Source: WLWS01 sp965243105 (GTDB taxonomy: Bacteria > Pseudomonadota > Gammaproteobacteria > Eutrophobiales > Eutrophobiaceae). Taken from it: DNA of 64,000 nucleotides. Position numbers and translations under genes: made by a program. The stretch lies in NCBI GenBank assembly GCA_965243105.1, contig CBDEUC010000003.1:2418001-2482000 (forward strand), read 5' to 3'. Shown here in pieces: positions 18,708 through 27,349 of this stretch. The notes beneath the pieces were generated by a model. The model was not told the DNA's origin, searched no databases, and saw only the letters and a program-made list of their open reading frames with translations. Every line of letters starts with the position of its first letter. Positions within the stretch are counted from its first letter, which is position 1.

Positions 18708-19247
18708 ATGGTCAGGTTAGAAGAATTTTACAAGAACACAGTCGTGGGCCAACTGACTGAGCAGTTTGGTTATCAGACACCAATGCGTGTTCCCAAAATC
18801 ACAAAGATTACCCTTAACATGGGCCTGGGTGAGGCCATCGCTGATAAGAAGGTGGTGGAGCATGCTGTTTCTGATATGACACAAATTGCCGGGCAAAAAC
18901 CTGTTGTCACACGCGCACGCAAGTCAGTGGCAAACTTCAAGGTTCGTGAAGGCTGGCCGGTTGGCTGCAAGGTGACGCTGAGACGGGATCGTATGTACGA
19001 ATTCCTGGACCGGCTGATCACCATCGCAATCCCACGAATCCGCGACTTTCGTGGCTTAAGCCCGAAGTCCTTTGATGGAAGGGGTAACTACAGTCTTGGA
19101 GTTAAGGAACAGATTATTTTTCCTGAAATTGACTACGACAAGATTGACGCGATTCGTGGCCTGGACATAACTATTACCACCAGTGCAAATAGTGACGAGG
19201 AAGCACGAGCACTGCTGGCAGCATTTAATTTTCCAATTCGGAGTTAA
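18708..19247 (+). CDS. rplE: 50S ribosomal protein L5
   Basis: 5S rRNA-binding protein of the central protuberance that also contacts P-site tRNA and S13 (179 aa, same as E. coli). Family segments RVPKITKITLNMGLGEA and FRGLSPKSFDGRGNYSLG are present. Two bases before rpsN. Confidence 0.99.
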   Translation: MVRLEEFYKNTVVGQLTEQFGYQTPMRVPKITKITLNMGLGEAIADKKVVEHAVSDMTQIAGQKPVVTRARKSVANFKVREGWPVGCKVTLRRDRMYEFLDRLITIAIPRIRDFRGLSPKSFDGRGNYSLGVKEQIIFPEIDYDKIDAIRGLDITITTSANSDEEARALLAAFNFPIRS

Positions 19248-19249
19248 GC

Positions 19250-19555
19250 ATGGCAAAAGCATCGATGGTCAATCGCGAGTTAAAGCGACAGAAGCTGGTG
19301 AAAAAGTACCAGGAGAAGCGAGCTGCGTTGAAAGCGACAATTGTAGATATGTCGCTCAGTGAAGAAGAAAGAAATGCAGCAAAAATAGCGCTTAACAAAC
19401 TGCCGCGTGACAGCAGTCCATCAAGACTTCGAAACCGCTGCAACCTCACGGGTCGCCCACACGGTTTTTACCGTAAGTTCGGCCTCGGCAGGAACAAATT
19501 GAGAGAATCTGCAATGCGCGGTGATGTTCCCGGACTGGTCAAGGCCAGCTGGTAA
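19250..19555 (+). CDS. rpsN: 30S ribosomal protein S14
   Basis: Small-subunit head protein near the A site (101 aa, the long form). It is the zinc-free type: there is no CxxC pair, and the equivalent region reads LRNRCNLTGRPHGFYRKFGL. In E. coli S14 is encoded at the same place in the spc operon. 27 bases before rpsH. Confidence 0.98.
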   Translation: MAKASMVNRELKRQKLVKKYQEKRAALKATIVDMSLSEEERNAAKIALNKLPRDSSPSRLRNRCNLTGRPHGFYRKFGLGRNKLRESAMRGDVPGLVKASW

Positions 19556-19582
19556 AAGAAACTAGCTAAATAGAGATAGAGA

Positions 19583-19978
19583 ATGAGTTTACAGGATCCA
19601 ATATCAGACATGCTGACCCACATACGCAATGGTCAGGCGCGAAATAAACGCAGCGTGACAATGAGTTCGTCAAAACTCAAGGTTGCCGTGGCAAATATCC
19701 TGAAAGAGGAAGGTTATATAACCGATTTCGGCGTTACTGATGACGAGATCAAGAAGAACCTCACAATTGAATTGAAATACTTCGAGGGCAAGCCGGTGAT
19801 TGATACTCTGAAAAGAGTGAGCAAACCAAGCTTGAGGAGATACCGCTCGAAGAATGACCTGCCTACGATTTTGAATGGTCTTGGTATTGCCATCGTGTCT
19901 ACCCCGAAGGGTGTGATGACCGACAGGTCTGCCAGGGACCAGGGTGTAGGCGGCGAAGTTTTATGTATCGTGGCCTGA
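19583..19978 (+). CDS. rpsH: 30S ribosomal protein S8
   Basis: Central-domain 16S rRNA-binding protein (131 aa; E. coli 130). Recognised by MSLQDPISDMLTHIRNGQ and the C-terminal signature ARDQGVGGEVLCIV. In E. coli S8 represses the spc operon by binding near the L5 start; a comparable site was not resolved by eye here. 19 bases before rplF. Confidence 0.99.
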   Translation: MSLQDPISDMLTHIRNGQARNKRSVTMSSSKLKVAVANILKEEGYITDFGVTDDEIKKNLTIELKYFEGKPVIDTLKRVSKPSLRRYRSKNDLPTILNGLGIAIVSTPKGVMTDRSARDQGVGGEVLCIVA

Positions 19979-19997
19979 TAAGCGGAGTAATTTAGAA

Positions 19998-20531
19998 ATG
20001 TCCAGAATTGCCAACAGCCCGGTCAGTATCCCAAGCGGAGTGGATATTAACATCAGTGGTCAACAGATAACCGTCAAGGGCAGCAAGGGTGAATTAAGCC
20101 ACGATGTTCATGAACTGGTTGGCGTTGAGCAGGAAGACGGCAGCCTGAAATTCAAGGCACGCGAGGAGTCAAAGAACTCGGTTGCGCTGGCTGGTACAAC
20201 TCGTGCCCTTTTGCAGAACATTGTTACTGGTGTAACTGATGGTTTTGAAAGGAAACTGACGATTGTCGGTGTCGGTTATCGTGCCCAGGTGCAGGGTAAA
20301 GTATTGAATCTCAGCCTCGGTTTTTCACACCCGGTAAATTTTGAGATTCCCGAGGGAATTACTATCGAGACACCCAGCCAGACAGAGGTTGTTGTAAAAG
20401 GGATCGACAAGCAAAAGGTTGGCCAGGTCGCTGCTAACATTCGTGCATATCGTCCGCCGGAGCCTTACAAGGGCAAGGGTGTACGATACGAAGATGAACA
20501 TATTATTCGCAAGGAAGCCAAGAAGGCTTAA
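19998..20531 (+). CDS. rplF: 50S ribosomal protein L6
   Basis: Large-subunit protein near the factor-binding site and sarcin-ricin loop (177 aa, same as E. coli). Two tandem L6 folds are evident, with the C-terminal signature YRPPEPYKGKGVRYEDE. Five bases before rplR. Confidence 0.99.
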   Translation: MSRIANSPVSIPSGVDINISGQQITVKGSKGELSHDVHELVGVEQEDGSLKFKAREESKNSVALAGTTRALLQNIVTGVTDGFERKLTIVGVGYRAQVQGKVLNLSLGFSHPVNFEIPEGITIETPSQTEVVVKGIDKQKVGQVAANIRAYRPPEPYKGKGVRYEDEHIIRKEAKKA

Positions 20532-20536
20532 TTAAG

Positions 20537-20890
20537 ATGAAAAAGAAAGAAGCAAGACTGAAAAGAGCAAAGCGTATTCGTGCCAGGATCGACTTACAGG
20601 GGGCGAATCGGCTGTGTATTTTTCGTAGCCCGAAACATATTTACGCGCAGATCATTGCTCCGGGTAGTGAAGCCGTCATTGCAAGTGCTTCAACAGTTGA
20701 AAAGGATCTTAAAAGCGAAGTGAAGAATGGCGGCAATATTGCCGCGGCTGCGGTGGTTGGCAAAGCAATTGCCGAGCGCGCAAAAAAAGCCGGGATAGAC
20801 AAGGTTGCGTTTGATCGTTCCGGGTACAAGTATCACGGCAGGGTAAAGGCATTAGCTGAAGCTGCCCGCGAAAACGGTATGGAGTTCTAA
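20537..20890 (+). CDS. rplR: 50S ribosomal protein L18
   Basis: 5S rRNA-binding protein of the central protuberance (117 aa, same as E. coli). Basic N-terminus, then the conserved segment SPKHIYAQIIAP and the C-terminal FDRSGYKYHGRVKALAEAARE. One base before rpsE. Confidence 0.98.
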   Translation: MKKKEARLKRAKRIRARIDLQGANRLCIFRSPKHIYAQIIAPGSEAVIASASTVEKDLKSEVKNGGNIAAAAVVGKAIAERAKKAGIDKVAFDRSGYKYHGRVKALAEAARENGMEF

Positions 20891-20891
20891 G

Positions 20892-21398
20892 ATGGCTGTA
20901 GCTGAATCAGTAACGGGTAACGACGATCTGCTGGAGAAACTGGTAGCGGTAAACCGTGTCGCCAAGGTGGTAAAAGGTGGTCGTATTTTTGGTTTCGCCG
21001 CCCTCACCGTAGTCGGTGACGGCAATGGCCGGGTTGGTTTCGGTCGCGGTAAGGCCAGGGAAGTTCCTGTCGCCATTCAAAAGGCAATGGAAAAAGCCCG
21101 CCGCAACATGGTAAGCGTGCCCTTGAAGGGTGAAACATTGCAGTATGCGATTAATGCCAGGCACGGAGCTGCCAAGGTTTACATGCAACCTGCTTCTGAA
21201 GGTACCGGAATTATTGCGGGTGGCCCGATGCGAGCTGTTTTTGAATGCGTAGGCATCCATAACGTACTGGCCAAGTCCAATGGTTCGACCAACCCGATTA
21301 ATGTAGTAAGGGCGACCATTAACGGGCTCCAGGAAATGATGTCTCCAGAGCATATTGCGGCAAAACGCGGCAAGAGCGTAGAAGAAATCACGGGTTAA
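20892..21398 (+). CDS. rpsE: 30S ribosomal protein S5
   Basis: Small-subunit protein at the mRNA entry side, involved in decoding fidelity (168 aa; E. coli 167). The spectinomycin-loop region reads LVAVNRVAKVVKGGRIFGFA, which looks sensitive-type. Signature GVHN appears as GIHNVLAKS. Two bases before rpmD. Confidence 0.99.
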   Translation: MAVAESVTGNDDLLEKLVAVNRVAKVVKGGRIFGFAALTVVGDGNGRVGFGRGKAREVPVAIQKAMEKARRNMVSVPLKGETLQYAINARHGAAKVYMQPASEGTGIIAGGPMRAVFECVGIHNVLAKSNGSTNPINVVRATINGLQEMMSPEHIAAKRGKSVEEITG

Positions 21399-21400
21399 TT

Positions 21401-21592
21401 ATGGCTAGCGAAAACAAAACTGTACGCGTTACGCTGAAACGCTCAACCAACAGGCGAACTGCGGCCCACAAGGCCTGTGTAGCCGGGCTGGGTTTACGAA
21501 AGATTGGTCACACCGTGACAGTGCAGGATACACCTGAAAACAGGGGCATGATTAACAAGGTGTCCTATTTGCTTCAAGTAGAGGAAGCCTGA
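21401..21592 (+). CDS. rpmD: 50S ribosomal protein L30
   Basis: Small large-subunit protein found in many but not all bacteria (63 aa; E. coli 59). Recognised by the motif GLGLRKIGHTV and the pair of helices around it. One base before rplO, in the standard spc order. Confidence 0.97.
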   Translation: MASENKTVRVTLKRSTNRRTAAHKACVAGLGLRKIGHTVTVQDTPENRGMINKVSYLLQVEEA

Positions 21593-21593
21593 A

Positions 21594-22028
21594 ATGCGTC
21601 TTAATGAATTAAAACCTGCTGCCGGTTCTAATCCGGACAGAAAACGAGTTGGCCGCGGTATGGGTTCCGGTGACGGAAAGACAGCCGGTCGTGGTCACAA
21701 GGGACAGAAATCACGCTCTGGTGGTTTTCACAAGGTGGGCTTTGAAGGTGGACAAATGCCATTGCAGCGCCGCCTGCCAAAGGTTGGCTTTCGCTCACAC
21801 ATGGCGAGGATTACCGCTGAGCTGCGCTTGAATGAGCTCGAGCTGGTGGAGGGTGATGTTGTTGATATCAACAGCTTACGTAAAGCAAATGTAATTTCGA
21901 AGAGTACCAAGAGGGCAAAGGTCATCGCTTCAGGCGAGATCAAGAAGGCAGTGACCCTCAAGGGTATTCGAGCAACCGCAGGTGCGCGTGCAGCGATTGA
22001 AGCGGCCGGCGGCAAAATAGAGGACTAA
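21594..22028 (+). CDS. rplO: 50S ribosomal protein L15
   Basis: Late-assembly large-subunit protein (144 aa, same as E. coli). The glycine/arginine-rich N-terminus GRGMGSGDGKTAGRGHKGQK and the motif GFEGGQMPLQRRLPK are diagnostic. One base before secY, so secY translation is probably coupled to it. Confidence 0.98.
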   Translation: MRLNELKPAAGSNPDRKRVGRGMGSGDGKTAGRGHKGQKSRSGGFHKVGFEGGQMPLQRRLPKVGFRSHMARITAELRLNELELVEGDVVDINSLRKANVISKSTKRAKVIASGEIKKAVTLKGIRATAGARAAIEAAGGKIED

Positions 22029-22029
22029 G

Positions 22030-23376
22030 GTGGCAGCAAATAATCCTGCCCTGCCAGGTGGTATTGGCGGCCTGGCGAAGCTGACCGAGTTACGTCAGCG
22101 ATTGTTTTTTGTATTGTTTGCGCTGTTCGTTTACAGGGTGTGTACGCACATCCCTGTACCGGGTATTAACCCGATCGCGTTGGCTGCGATGTTCGATCAG
22201 CAAAGCGGGACTATCCTGGACATGTTTAACATGTTTTCCGGGGGTGCCCTGGAGCGCCTGTCCGTGGTTGCACTGGGAATCATGCCGTACATTTCGGCAT
22301 CGATTATTATGCAATTGCTGTCTTTCGTTGATCCGCGGCTGAAACAGCTGCGCAAGGAAGGCGAATCGGGCCGCAGGAAGATTACGCAGTACACGAGGTA
22401 TGGCACCGTGGTCCTGGCTACGTTCCAGGCTTTCGGGGTATCGGTCGCACTGGAGGCACAGCAAGCTGCAGGTATGTCGGTGGTTATGGATCCGGGTATT
22501 GGATTCAGGATCACTGCGGTGACTACCCTGGTAACAGGCACCCTGTTCCTGATGTGGCTGGGTGAGCAGATTACCGAGCGTGGTGTTGGTAACGGAATAT
22601 CGTTGATTATTTTTGCCGGTATCGTTGCAGGTCTGCCTGCCGCCATAGGGGGCACGGTTGAGCTGGCAAGAACCGGGCAGTTGCACCTGTTAACGGTTGT
22701 CGGGCTGTTTGCCCTGAGTATAGCGGTTACCGCTTTTGTTATTTTTGTAGAGCGGGGACAGCGCCGTATAACGGTGAATTATGCAAAGAGACAGATGGGA
22801 AGAAAGATGTATGCAGGCCAGTCCAGTCATCTGCCTTTGAAATTGAATATGTCGGGCGTTATACCGCCGATATTTGCGTCGAGCATCATACTTTTTCCGG
22901 CAACGCTGGCAGGTTGGTTCGGGCAAAGCGATAGTATGCGCTGGTTACAGGATATGGCTACATCAATATCCCCGGGCCAGCCACTGTACGTGTTGCTGTA
23001 TGCAGCAGGTATCGTGTTTTTCTGTTTCTTTTATACGGCGATCGTTTTTGATCCCAGGGAAACGGCAGACAATTTAAAGAAATCCGGTGCATTTGTACCG
23101 GGAATGCGACCAGGAGAGCAAACGGCTCAATACCTGGACAAGGTGTTAACAAAGCTGACAATGGCAGGCGCGATATACATTACCGCGGTTTGCCTGTTGC
23201 CGGAATTTTTGATTTTGAAGTTTAATGTGCCGTTCTATTTTGGCGGTACTTCGCTACTGATTATTGTAGTCGTCGTAATGGACTTTATGGCGCAGGTGCA
23301 GGCACATTTGATGTCTCACCAGTATGACGGTCTTTTGAAAAAGGCCAATTTGAAGGGCCAGGGCAGGCGGGTTTAA
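22030..23376 (+). CDS. secY: protein translocase channel SecY
   Basis: Channel-forming subunit of the SecYEG translocon in the inner membrane, used for export and membrane insertion (448 aa; E. coli 443). Starts at GTG 22030. About ten hydrophobic segments can be traced. The plug and pore region follows NPIALAAMF, and the SecA/ribosome-binding cytosolic loops include VEVEG-like FVERGQRRITVNYAKRQ and FYTAIVFDPRETADNLKKSG. Located between rplO and rpmJ as in most bacteria. Confidence 0.99.
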   Translation: MAANNPALPGGIGGLAKLTELRQRLFFVLFALFVYRVCTHIPVPGINPIALAAMFDQQSGTILDMFNMFSGGALERLSVVALGIMPYISASIIMQLLSFVDPRLKQLRKEGESGRRKITQYTRYGTVVLATFQAFGVSVALEAQQAAGMSVVMDPGIGFRITAVTTLVTGTLFLMWLGEQITERGVGNGISLIIFAGIVAGLPAAIGGTVELARTGQLHLLTVVGLFALSIAVTAFVIFVERGQRRITVNYAKRQMGRKMYAGQSSHLPLKLNMSGVIPPIFASSIILFPATLAGWFGQSDSMRWLQDMATSISPGQPLYVLLYAAGIVFFCFFYTAIVFDPRETADNLKKSGAFVPGMRPGEQTAQYLDKVLTKLTMAGAIYITAVCLLPEFLILKFNVPFYFGGTSLLIIVVVVMDFMAQVQAHLMSHQYDGLLKKANLKGQGRRV

Positions 23377-23397
23377 GCAGCTTTTAGGAGACAGGTA

Positions 23398-23511
23398 ATG
23401 AAAGTAAGAGCATCAGTTAAAAAAATGTGCCGCAATTGCAGGGTAATCCGGCGCAAGGGTGTCATACGCGTTATCTGCAGTGATCCTCGCCACAAGCAGC
23501 GGCAAGGCTAA
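23398..23511 (+). CDS. rpmJ: 50S ribosomal protein L36
   Basis: Smallest ribosomal protein, read directly from the DNA: 37 codons starting MKVRASVKKMCRNC and ending HKQRQG. It is the zinc-binding form, with C11, C14, C27 and H32 as the four ligands. Good Shine-Dalgarno TAGGAGA (23385-23391). It lies between secY and rpsM as in E. coli. A zinc-free paralogue, if there is one, is not in the window. Confidence 0.97.
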   Translation: MKVRASVKKMCRNCRVIRRKGVIRVICSDPRHKQRQG

Positions 23512-23531
23512 AATTTCTTTGGAGAATTAAT

Positions 23532-23888
23532 ATGGCTCGCGTAGCAGGAGTTAACATACCGGACAACAAGCATCTCAGGATTGCCCTTACCTATATATAT
23601 GGTATTGGAGCAACTCGTGCCCAGGCGATTTGTGATGCAACTTCATTGCAGGGCGATGCAAAGGTCAGGGATCTGAGTGAGGATGACCTCGACAAGATAA
23701 GATCAGAAGTTACCAAGTATGAACTGGAAGGTGATCTTCGCAGGGAAGTTGCGATGAATATCAAGCGCTTGATGGATCTTGGTTGTAACCGGGGTATACG
23801 TCATCGACGTGGCTTACCGGTACGTGGGCAACGCACGAAAACAAACGCACGAACCCGCAAAGGTCCGCGCAGAATGGTTAAGAAGTAA
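23532..23888 (+). CDS. rpsM: 30S ribosomal protein S13
   Basis: Small-subunit head protein that forms intersubunit bridges and contacts P-site tRNA through its basic tail (118 aa, same as E. coli). Signatures: ARVAGVNIPDNKH, RGIRHRRGLPVRGQRTKTNAR. Starts the alpha part of the cluster; the gap from rpmJ is only 20 bases, too small for the E. coli-type S4-binding pseudoknot leader. Confidence 0.99.
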   Translation: MARVAGVNIPDNKHLRIALTYIYGIGATRAQAICDATSLQGDAKVRDLSEDDLDKIRSEVTKYELEGDLRREVAMNIKRLMDLGCNRGIRHRRGLPVRGQRTKTNARTRKGPRRMVKK

Positions 23889-23902
23889 ACAGGTAAGTAG
23901 AA

Positions 23903-24292
23903 ATGGCAAAAGTAGCGAGTCGCAGCAAAAAGAAGGTAAAGAAGACAGTGGTGGACGGTGTGTCACACATTCACGCCTCCTTCAATAACACCATTATCAC
24001 GATTACCGACAGGCAGGGTAACACCCTGGCATGGGCCACTGCCGGTGGTAGTGGTTTTCGAGGTTCTCGTAAGAGTACACCCTTTGCCGCTCAGATAGCT
24101 GCGCAAAAGGCTGGTGAAACCGCGCAGGAATTTGGCATGAAAAACCTGGAAGTATTTATCAAGGGTCCTGGTCCTGGTCGTGAATCTGCCGTTCGAGCCT
24201 TGAATGCAATAGGTTTCAAGATTACCAACATTACAGATGTGACACCCGTTCCGCATAACGGATGTCGTCCGCCTAAACGGCGTCGTGTATAA
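23903..24292 (+). CDS. rpsK: 30S ribosomal protein S11
   Basis: Platform protein near the Shine-Dalgarno helix (129 aa, same as E. coli). Contains HASFNNTIITITDRQGN and the C-terminal signature VTPVPHNGCRPPKRRRV. Fourteen bases after rpsM and fifteen before rpsD. Confidence 0.99.
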   Translation: MAKVASRSKKKVKKTVVDGVSHIHASFNNTIITITDRQGNTLAWATAGGSGFRGSRKSTPFAAQIAAQKAGETAQEFGMKNLEVFIKGPGPGRESAVRALNAIGFKITNITDVTPVPHNGCRPPKRRRV

Positions 24293-24307
24293 GCAGGAGA
24301 TAAAATA

Positions 24308-24928
24308 ATGGCAAGATATCTCGGACCAAAATGCAAGCTGAGTCGCCGCGAAGGCACCGATCTCATGCTGAAGAGCCGTGCACGCTCTATCGAGTCCAAG
24401 TGCCAGATTGACAAGTTGCCAGGAATTCAGGGCACACGTCCAAAACGCATGTCCGATTACGCACTGCAGCTCAGGGAAAAACAAAAGTTGCGTCGCATGT
24501 ATGGCGTGCTGGAAAAGCAGTTTCGCAGTTATTACAAGGAGGCTGCAAGGCGTAAGGGTTCAACCGGTGAAAATCTATTGAAGCTCCTTGAGTGCCGTCT
24601 TGATAATGTCGTGTACCGCATGGGCTTTGGTGTGACCAGGAACGAGGCTCGCCAGCTTGTCAGTCATAAGTCCATCCAGGTGAATGGCCAGACTGTGAAT
24701 ATACCTTCGTACCAGTTAAAAGCGTCCGATGTCGTTACCATACGCGAAAAGAGCAAGAAGCAGTTGCGAATCCAGGATGCGCTGAACATCGCAGAGCAAT
24801 TTGGTTTTCCAGACTGGGTGCTGGTGGATACCAAGAAGATGGAGGGCACTTTCAAGGCGGTGCCGGAAAGAAGTGAATTGCCTTCAGAAATTAATGAACA
24901 ACTTGTTGTAGAACTTTACTCCAAGTAA
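24308..24928 (+). CDS. rpsD: 30S ribosomal protein S4
   Basis: Primary 16S rRNA-binding protein, involved in decoding accuracy and mRNA unwinding, and the alpha-operon repressor in E. coli (206 aa, same as E. coli). The S4 RNA-binding fold is seen at LLECRLDNVVYRMGFG and VSHKSIQVNGQ. The N-terminal region has no four-cysteine zinc knuckle. Good AGGAGA Shine-Dalgarno at 24295-24300. Confidence 0.99.
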   Translation: MARYLGPKCKLSRREGTDLMLKSRARSIESKCQIDKLPGIQGTRPKRMSDYALQLREKQKLRRMYGVLEKQFRSYYKEAARRKGSTGENLLKLLECRLDNVVYRMGFGVTRNEARQLVSHKSIQVNGQTVNIPSYQLKASDVVTIREKSKKQLRIQDALNIAEQFGFPDWVLVDTKKMEGTFKAVPERSELPSEINEQLVVELYSK

Positions 24929-24945
24929 TCAAAGGGATAGTACAT

Positions 24946-25950
24946 ATGCCGTCATCATATACAGAATTACTCAAACCAAGACGAGTTGATGTAGAAACCA
25001 CGTCCAACACACGGGCCAGGATTATCATCGAACCTCTAAACAGGGGATTCGGTCACACCCTGGGTAATGCTCTTCGTCGCGTATTGCTGTCCTCAATGTC
25101 TGGTTGCGCAGTAACAGAAGTGGAGATTGAAGGTGTGCTACATGAGTACACAACTATTGAAGGTGTACAGGAAGACGTAACCGATATCCTGCTGAACCTC
25201 AAGAAGCTTGCTATTAATATGCACGCCAAGGACGAAGCAACCCTTACCCTGAAAAAGTCAGGTCCGGGCGAGATTCGTGCAAGTGATATTACCCTTGATC
25301 ACGATATCGAAATTGCCAACCCTGACCTTGTTATCGCCAATCTTACAAAGGCCGGCGAATTGAACATGACAATGAATATTGAACGTGGTCGCGGATACCG
25401 TCCGGTCGTTATTGGTGGAACTGATGAAGCTGAACAGACAATCGGTCGCTTGAAGCTCGATGCGTCATTCAGCCCTGTTCACCGCGTTTCATACGAGGTG
25501 CAGAGTGCTCGAGTTGAACAGCAGACAAACCTGGACAAGCTGATCGTGGAGATTGAAACCAATGGCACGATTGACCCGGAAAATGCGGTTCGAGAAGCGG
25601 CCGGTATCCTGAGAAACCAGTTGTCTGTATTTGTTGACCTGGAAGCTGAAGAAGCTATCGAAACCGCAGCCAACAATGAGCCGACCATTGATCCGATCCT
25701 GCTACGTCCGGTTGACGACCTTGAATTGACCGTACGCTCTGCTAATTGTCTCAAGGCAGAGAGCATCTATTATATTGGTGACCTGATACAGAGAACCGAA
25801 GTAGAACTGCTGAAGACCCCTAATCTTGGCAAGAAATCTCTTACCGAGATTAAAGATGTACTGGCATCTCGAGGTCTTTCCCTTGGAATGAGGCTGGAAA
25901 ACTGGCCGCCGCCCGGGCTTTACGAAGAAGGTGACCAGGCCGCTGGTTAA
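24946..25950 (+). CDS. rpoA: RNA polymerase alpha subunit
   Basis: Alpha subunit, which dimerises to assemble the polymerase and whose C-terminal domain binds UP elements and activators (334 aa; E. coli 329). The N-terminal domain carries NRGFGHTLGNALRRVLLSSM. The C-terminal domain carries TVRSANCLKAE, with the DNA-contacting arginine, and TPNLGKKSLTEIKDVL. A flexible linker lies between. It sits between rpsD and rplQ as in E. coli. Confidence 0.99.
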   Translation: MPSSYTELLKPRRVDVETTSNTRARIIIEPLNRGFGHTLGNALRRVLLSSMSGCAVTEVEIEGVLHEYTTIEGVQEDVTDILLNLKKLAINMHAKDEATLTLKKSGPGEIRASDITLDHDIEIANPDLVIANLTKAGELNMTMNIERGRGYRPVVIGGTDEAEQTIGRLKLDASFSPVHRVSYEVQSARVEQQTNLDKLIVEIETNGTIDPENAVREAAGILRNQLSVFVDLEAEEAIETAANNEPTIDPILLRPVDDLELTVRSANCLKAESIYYIGDLIQRTEVELLKTPNLGKKSLTEIKDVLASRGLSLGMRLENWPPPGLYEEGDQAAG

Positions 25951-25980
25951 ATTTAATAACGTTTATTTGAGTAAGCAATC

Positions 25981-26379
25981 ATGCGTCATAGAGAAAGTGG
26001 ACGAAAGCTGAATCGAAACAGCAGTCACCGTAAAGCGATGTTTCGCAACATGACTGTTTCACTGATGCAGCATGAAATTATCACGACGACTTTGCCAAAG
26101 GCCAAGGAGTTACGCCGTGTAGCGGAACCCCTGATCACCATGGCAAAGAGCGATAGCGTGGCAAAGCGACGAACGGCTTTTTCCCGATTAAGAGATCGTG
26201 ACATTGTCAGTAAGCTTTTCAACGAGCTGGGTCCCCGCTACGCGGAAAGACCCGGAGGTTACCTGAGGATCCTCAAGTGCGGTTATCGTCCCGGTGACAA
26301 GGCGCCCATGGCTATTGTTGAACTGGTCGACAGGCCACTCGACCAGGAAGCTGAAGTGACGAACGAGTCAGAAGATTGA
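25981..26379 (+). CDS. rplQ: 50S ribosomal protein L17
   Basis: Large-subunit protein near the exit tunnel (132 aa; E. coli 127). Starts MRHRESGRKLNRNSSHRKAM; the C-terminal segment GGYLRILKCGYRPGDKAPMA is typical, followed by a short acidic tail. Last gene of the ribosomal block; a strong intrinsic terminator begins 25 bases after its stop. Confidence 0.99.
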   Translation: MRHRESGRKLNRNSSHRKAMFRNMTVSLMQHEIITTTLPKAKELRRVAEPLITMAKSDSVAKRRTAFSRLRDRDIVSKLFNELGPRYAERPGGYLRILKCGYRPGDKAPMAIVELVDRPLDQEAEVTNESED

Positions 26380-26404
26380 CACTTACTGGCAAGTGAATCG
26401 CAAG

Positions 26405-26433
26405 AAAACCGGGGAACACCCCGGTTTTTTTTT
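26405..26433 (+). terminator. intrinsic terminator after rplQ
   Basis: A 10-bp perfect stem (26405-26414 with 26419-26428, GC-rich core CCGGGG/CCCCGG, AACA loop) runs into a tract of nine T (26425-26433). It ends the ribosomal transcript. On the other strand the A-run of the stem would give U's as well, but no minus-strand gene ends here. Confidence 0.93.
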
Positions 26434-26476
26434 GCCTGTTGATTGCTTTTGGATGACGCAAAATTACAATGACTCG

Positions 26477-27199
26477 ATGATTGTACTTTTTAGCGATTAT
26501 GGCGACGAGGGGCCGTACATTGGCCAGGTTGAGGCGGCAATGCTGAAAGGGAATCCCGATGCCCGTATTGTGAACCTCACTGCAAATGCGCCCAGGAATA
26601 ACCCGGTGGCTTCTGCCTATCTGCTGGCGTCCTACGCCACGGACTTCATGCCCGGCAGTATTTTTTTCTGCGTCGTTGATCCCGGTGTGGGCAGTTTCAG
26701 GGATGTTCCCGTGATGGTCGAGGCAGACGGAAGAACATATGTCGGACCTGACAACGGGCTGTTCGATATCCTGATCCGTCGAAGCGCGAAGGTGACAATT
26801 GAGGAAATCACCTGGCAACCGGAGATCCTGTCCAATAGTTTTCACGGCAGGGATCTCTATGCGCCGGTTTGCAGTATGCTAAGTGTCGGTGACAAGCCCG
26901 AATCGCGAATTGTGGACTGGAAGGATGCCAGGGATTTCCCGGCTGAACTAGACGAGATAATCTTTATTGATCATTTCGGCAACTGCATCAGCGGTCGCAG
27001 GACTTGCACCCTTGAAGGCAGGCCTCAACTAAAGTTGCGGGAACGGGAAATCAGCCCGGCAAGGACTTTCTCAGATGTAAATGAAGGCGAGGCCTTCTGG
27101 TATGAGAACTCTAATGGGCTGCTGGAGATAGCTGTAAACCAGGGAGATGCTTCCAGCGTTCTTGAACTGCATATCGGCAGTAAATTCAGCATAATTTGA
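26477..27199 (+). CDS. SAM hydroxide adenosyltransferase (DUF62 family)
   Basis: Member of the SAM hydroxide adenosyltransferase family, which hydrolyses S-adenosylmethionine to adenosine and methionine; relatives are the SAM-dependent fluorinases and chlorinases. From ATG 26477 the protein is 240 aa. D68 and R75 (in VDPGVGSFR) and H123 (in SFHGRD) match the D-R-H triad described for the hydrolase, and FIDHFGNC is the family's substrate-contact segment. In-frame starts further upstream (26393, 26453) exist; the first overlaps the terminator stem. Neither has a clear Shine-Dalgarno. Its physiological role is unclear in any bacterium I know of. Confidence 0.85.
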   Translation: MIVLFSDYGDEGPYIGQVEAAMLKGNPDARIVNLTANAPRNNPVASAYLLASYATDFMPGSIFFCVVDPGVGSFRDVPVMVEADGRTYVGPDNGLFDILIRRSAKVTIEEITWQPEILSNSFHGRDLYAPVCSMLSVGDKPESRIVDWKDARDFPAELDEIIFIDHFGNCISGRRTCTLEGRPQLKLREREISPARTFSDVNEGEAFWYENSNGLLEIAVNQGDASSVLELHIGSKFSII

Positions 27200-27221
27200 C
27201 CGCAGTACGGTAGTTGACCGC

Positions 27222-27250
27222 TTTTCTGTGTTTATTCACTTGGATATAAT
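27222..27250 (+). promoter_or_regulatory. possible promoter upstream of leuC
   Basis: A perfect TATAAT at 27245-27250 has a weak -35 (TTTTCT, 27222-27227) 17 bases away. A better-looking TTGACC at 27214-27219 is 25 bases away, too far. The 100-base leader that follows shows no leucine-rich leader peptide that I can see. Confidence 0.35.
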
Positions 27251-27349
27251 AGTCGGCTCGCCTGCAGAAAATCAGCCGGCGAAAGCCCGTATTTTCAGGA
27301 CGTAATATTCGTCACGAACAACAATTCCATTGAGGTCAGGTTTGTAGCT

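Noticed and set aside
26393..26476. Longer N-terminus for the SAM hydroxide adenosyltransferase starting at 26393
   Set aside because: It would be translated through the rplQ terminator stem, lacks a Shine-Dalgarno, and the added residues do not resemble the family, which begins at the IVLFSDYG-type strand.
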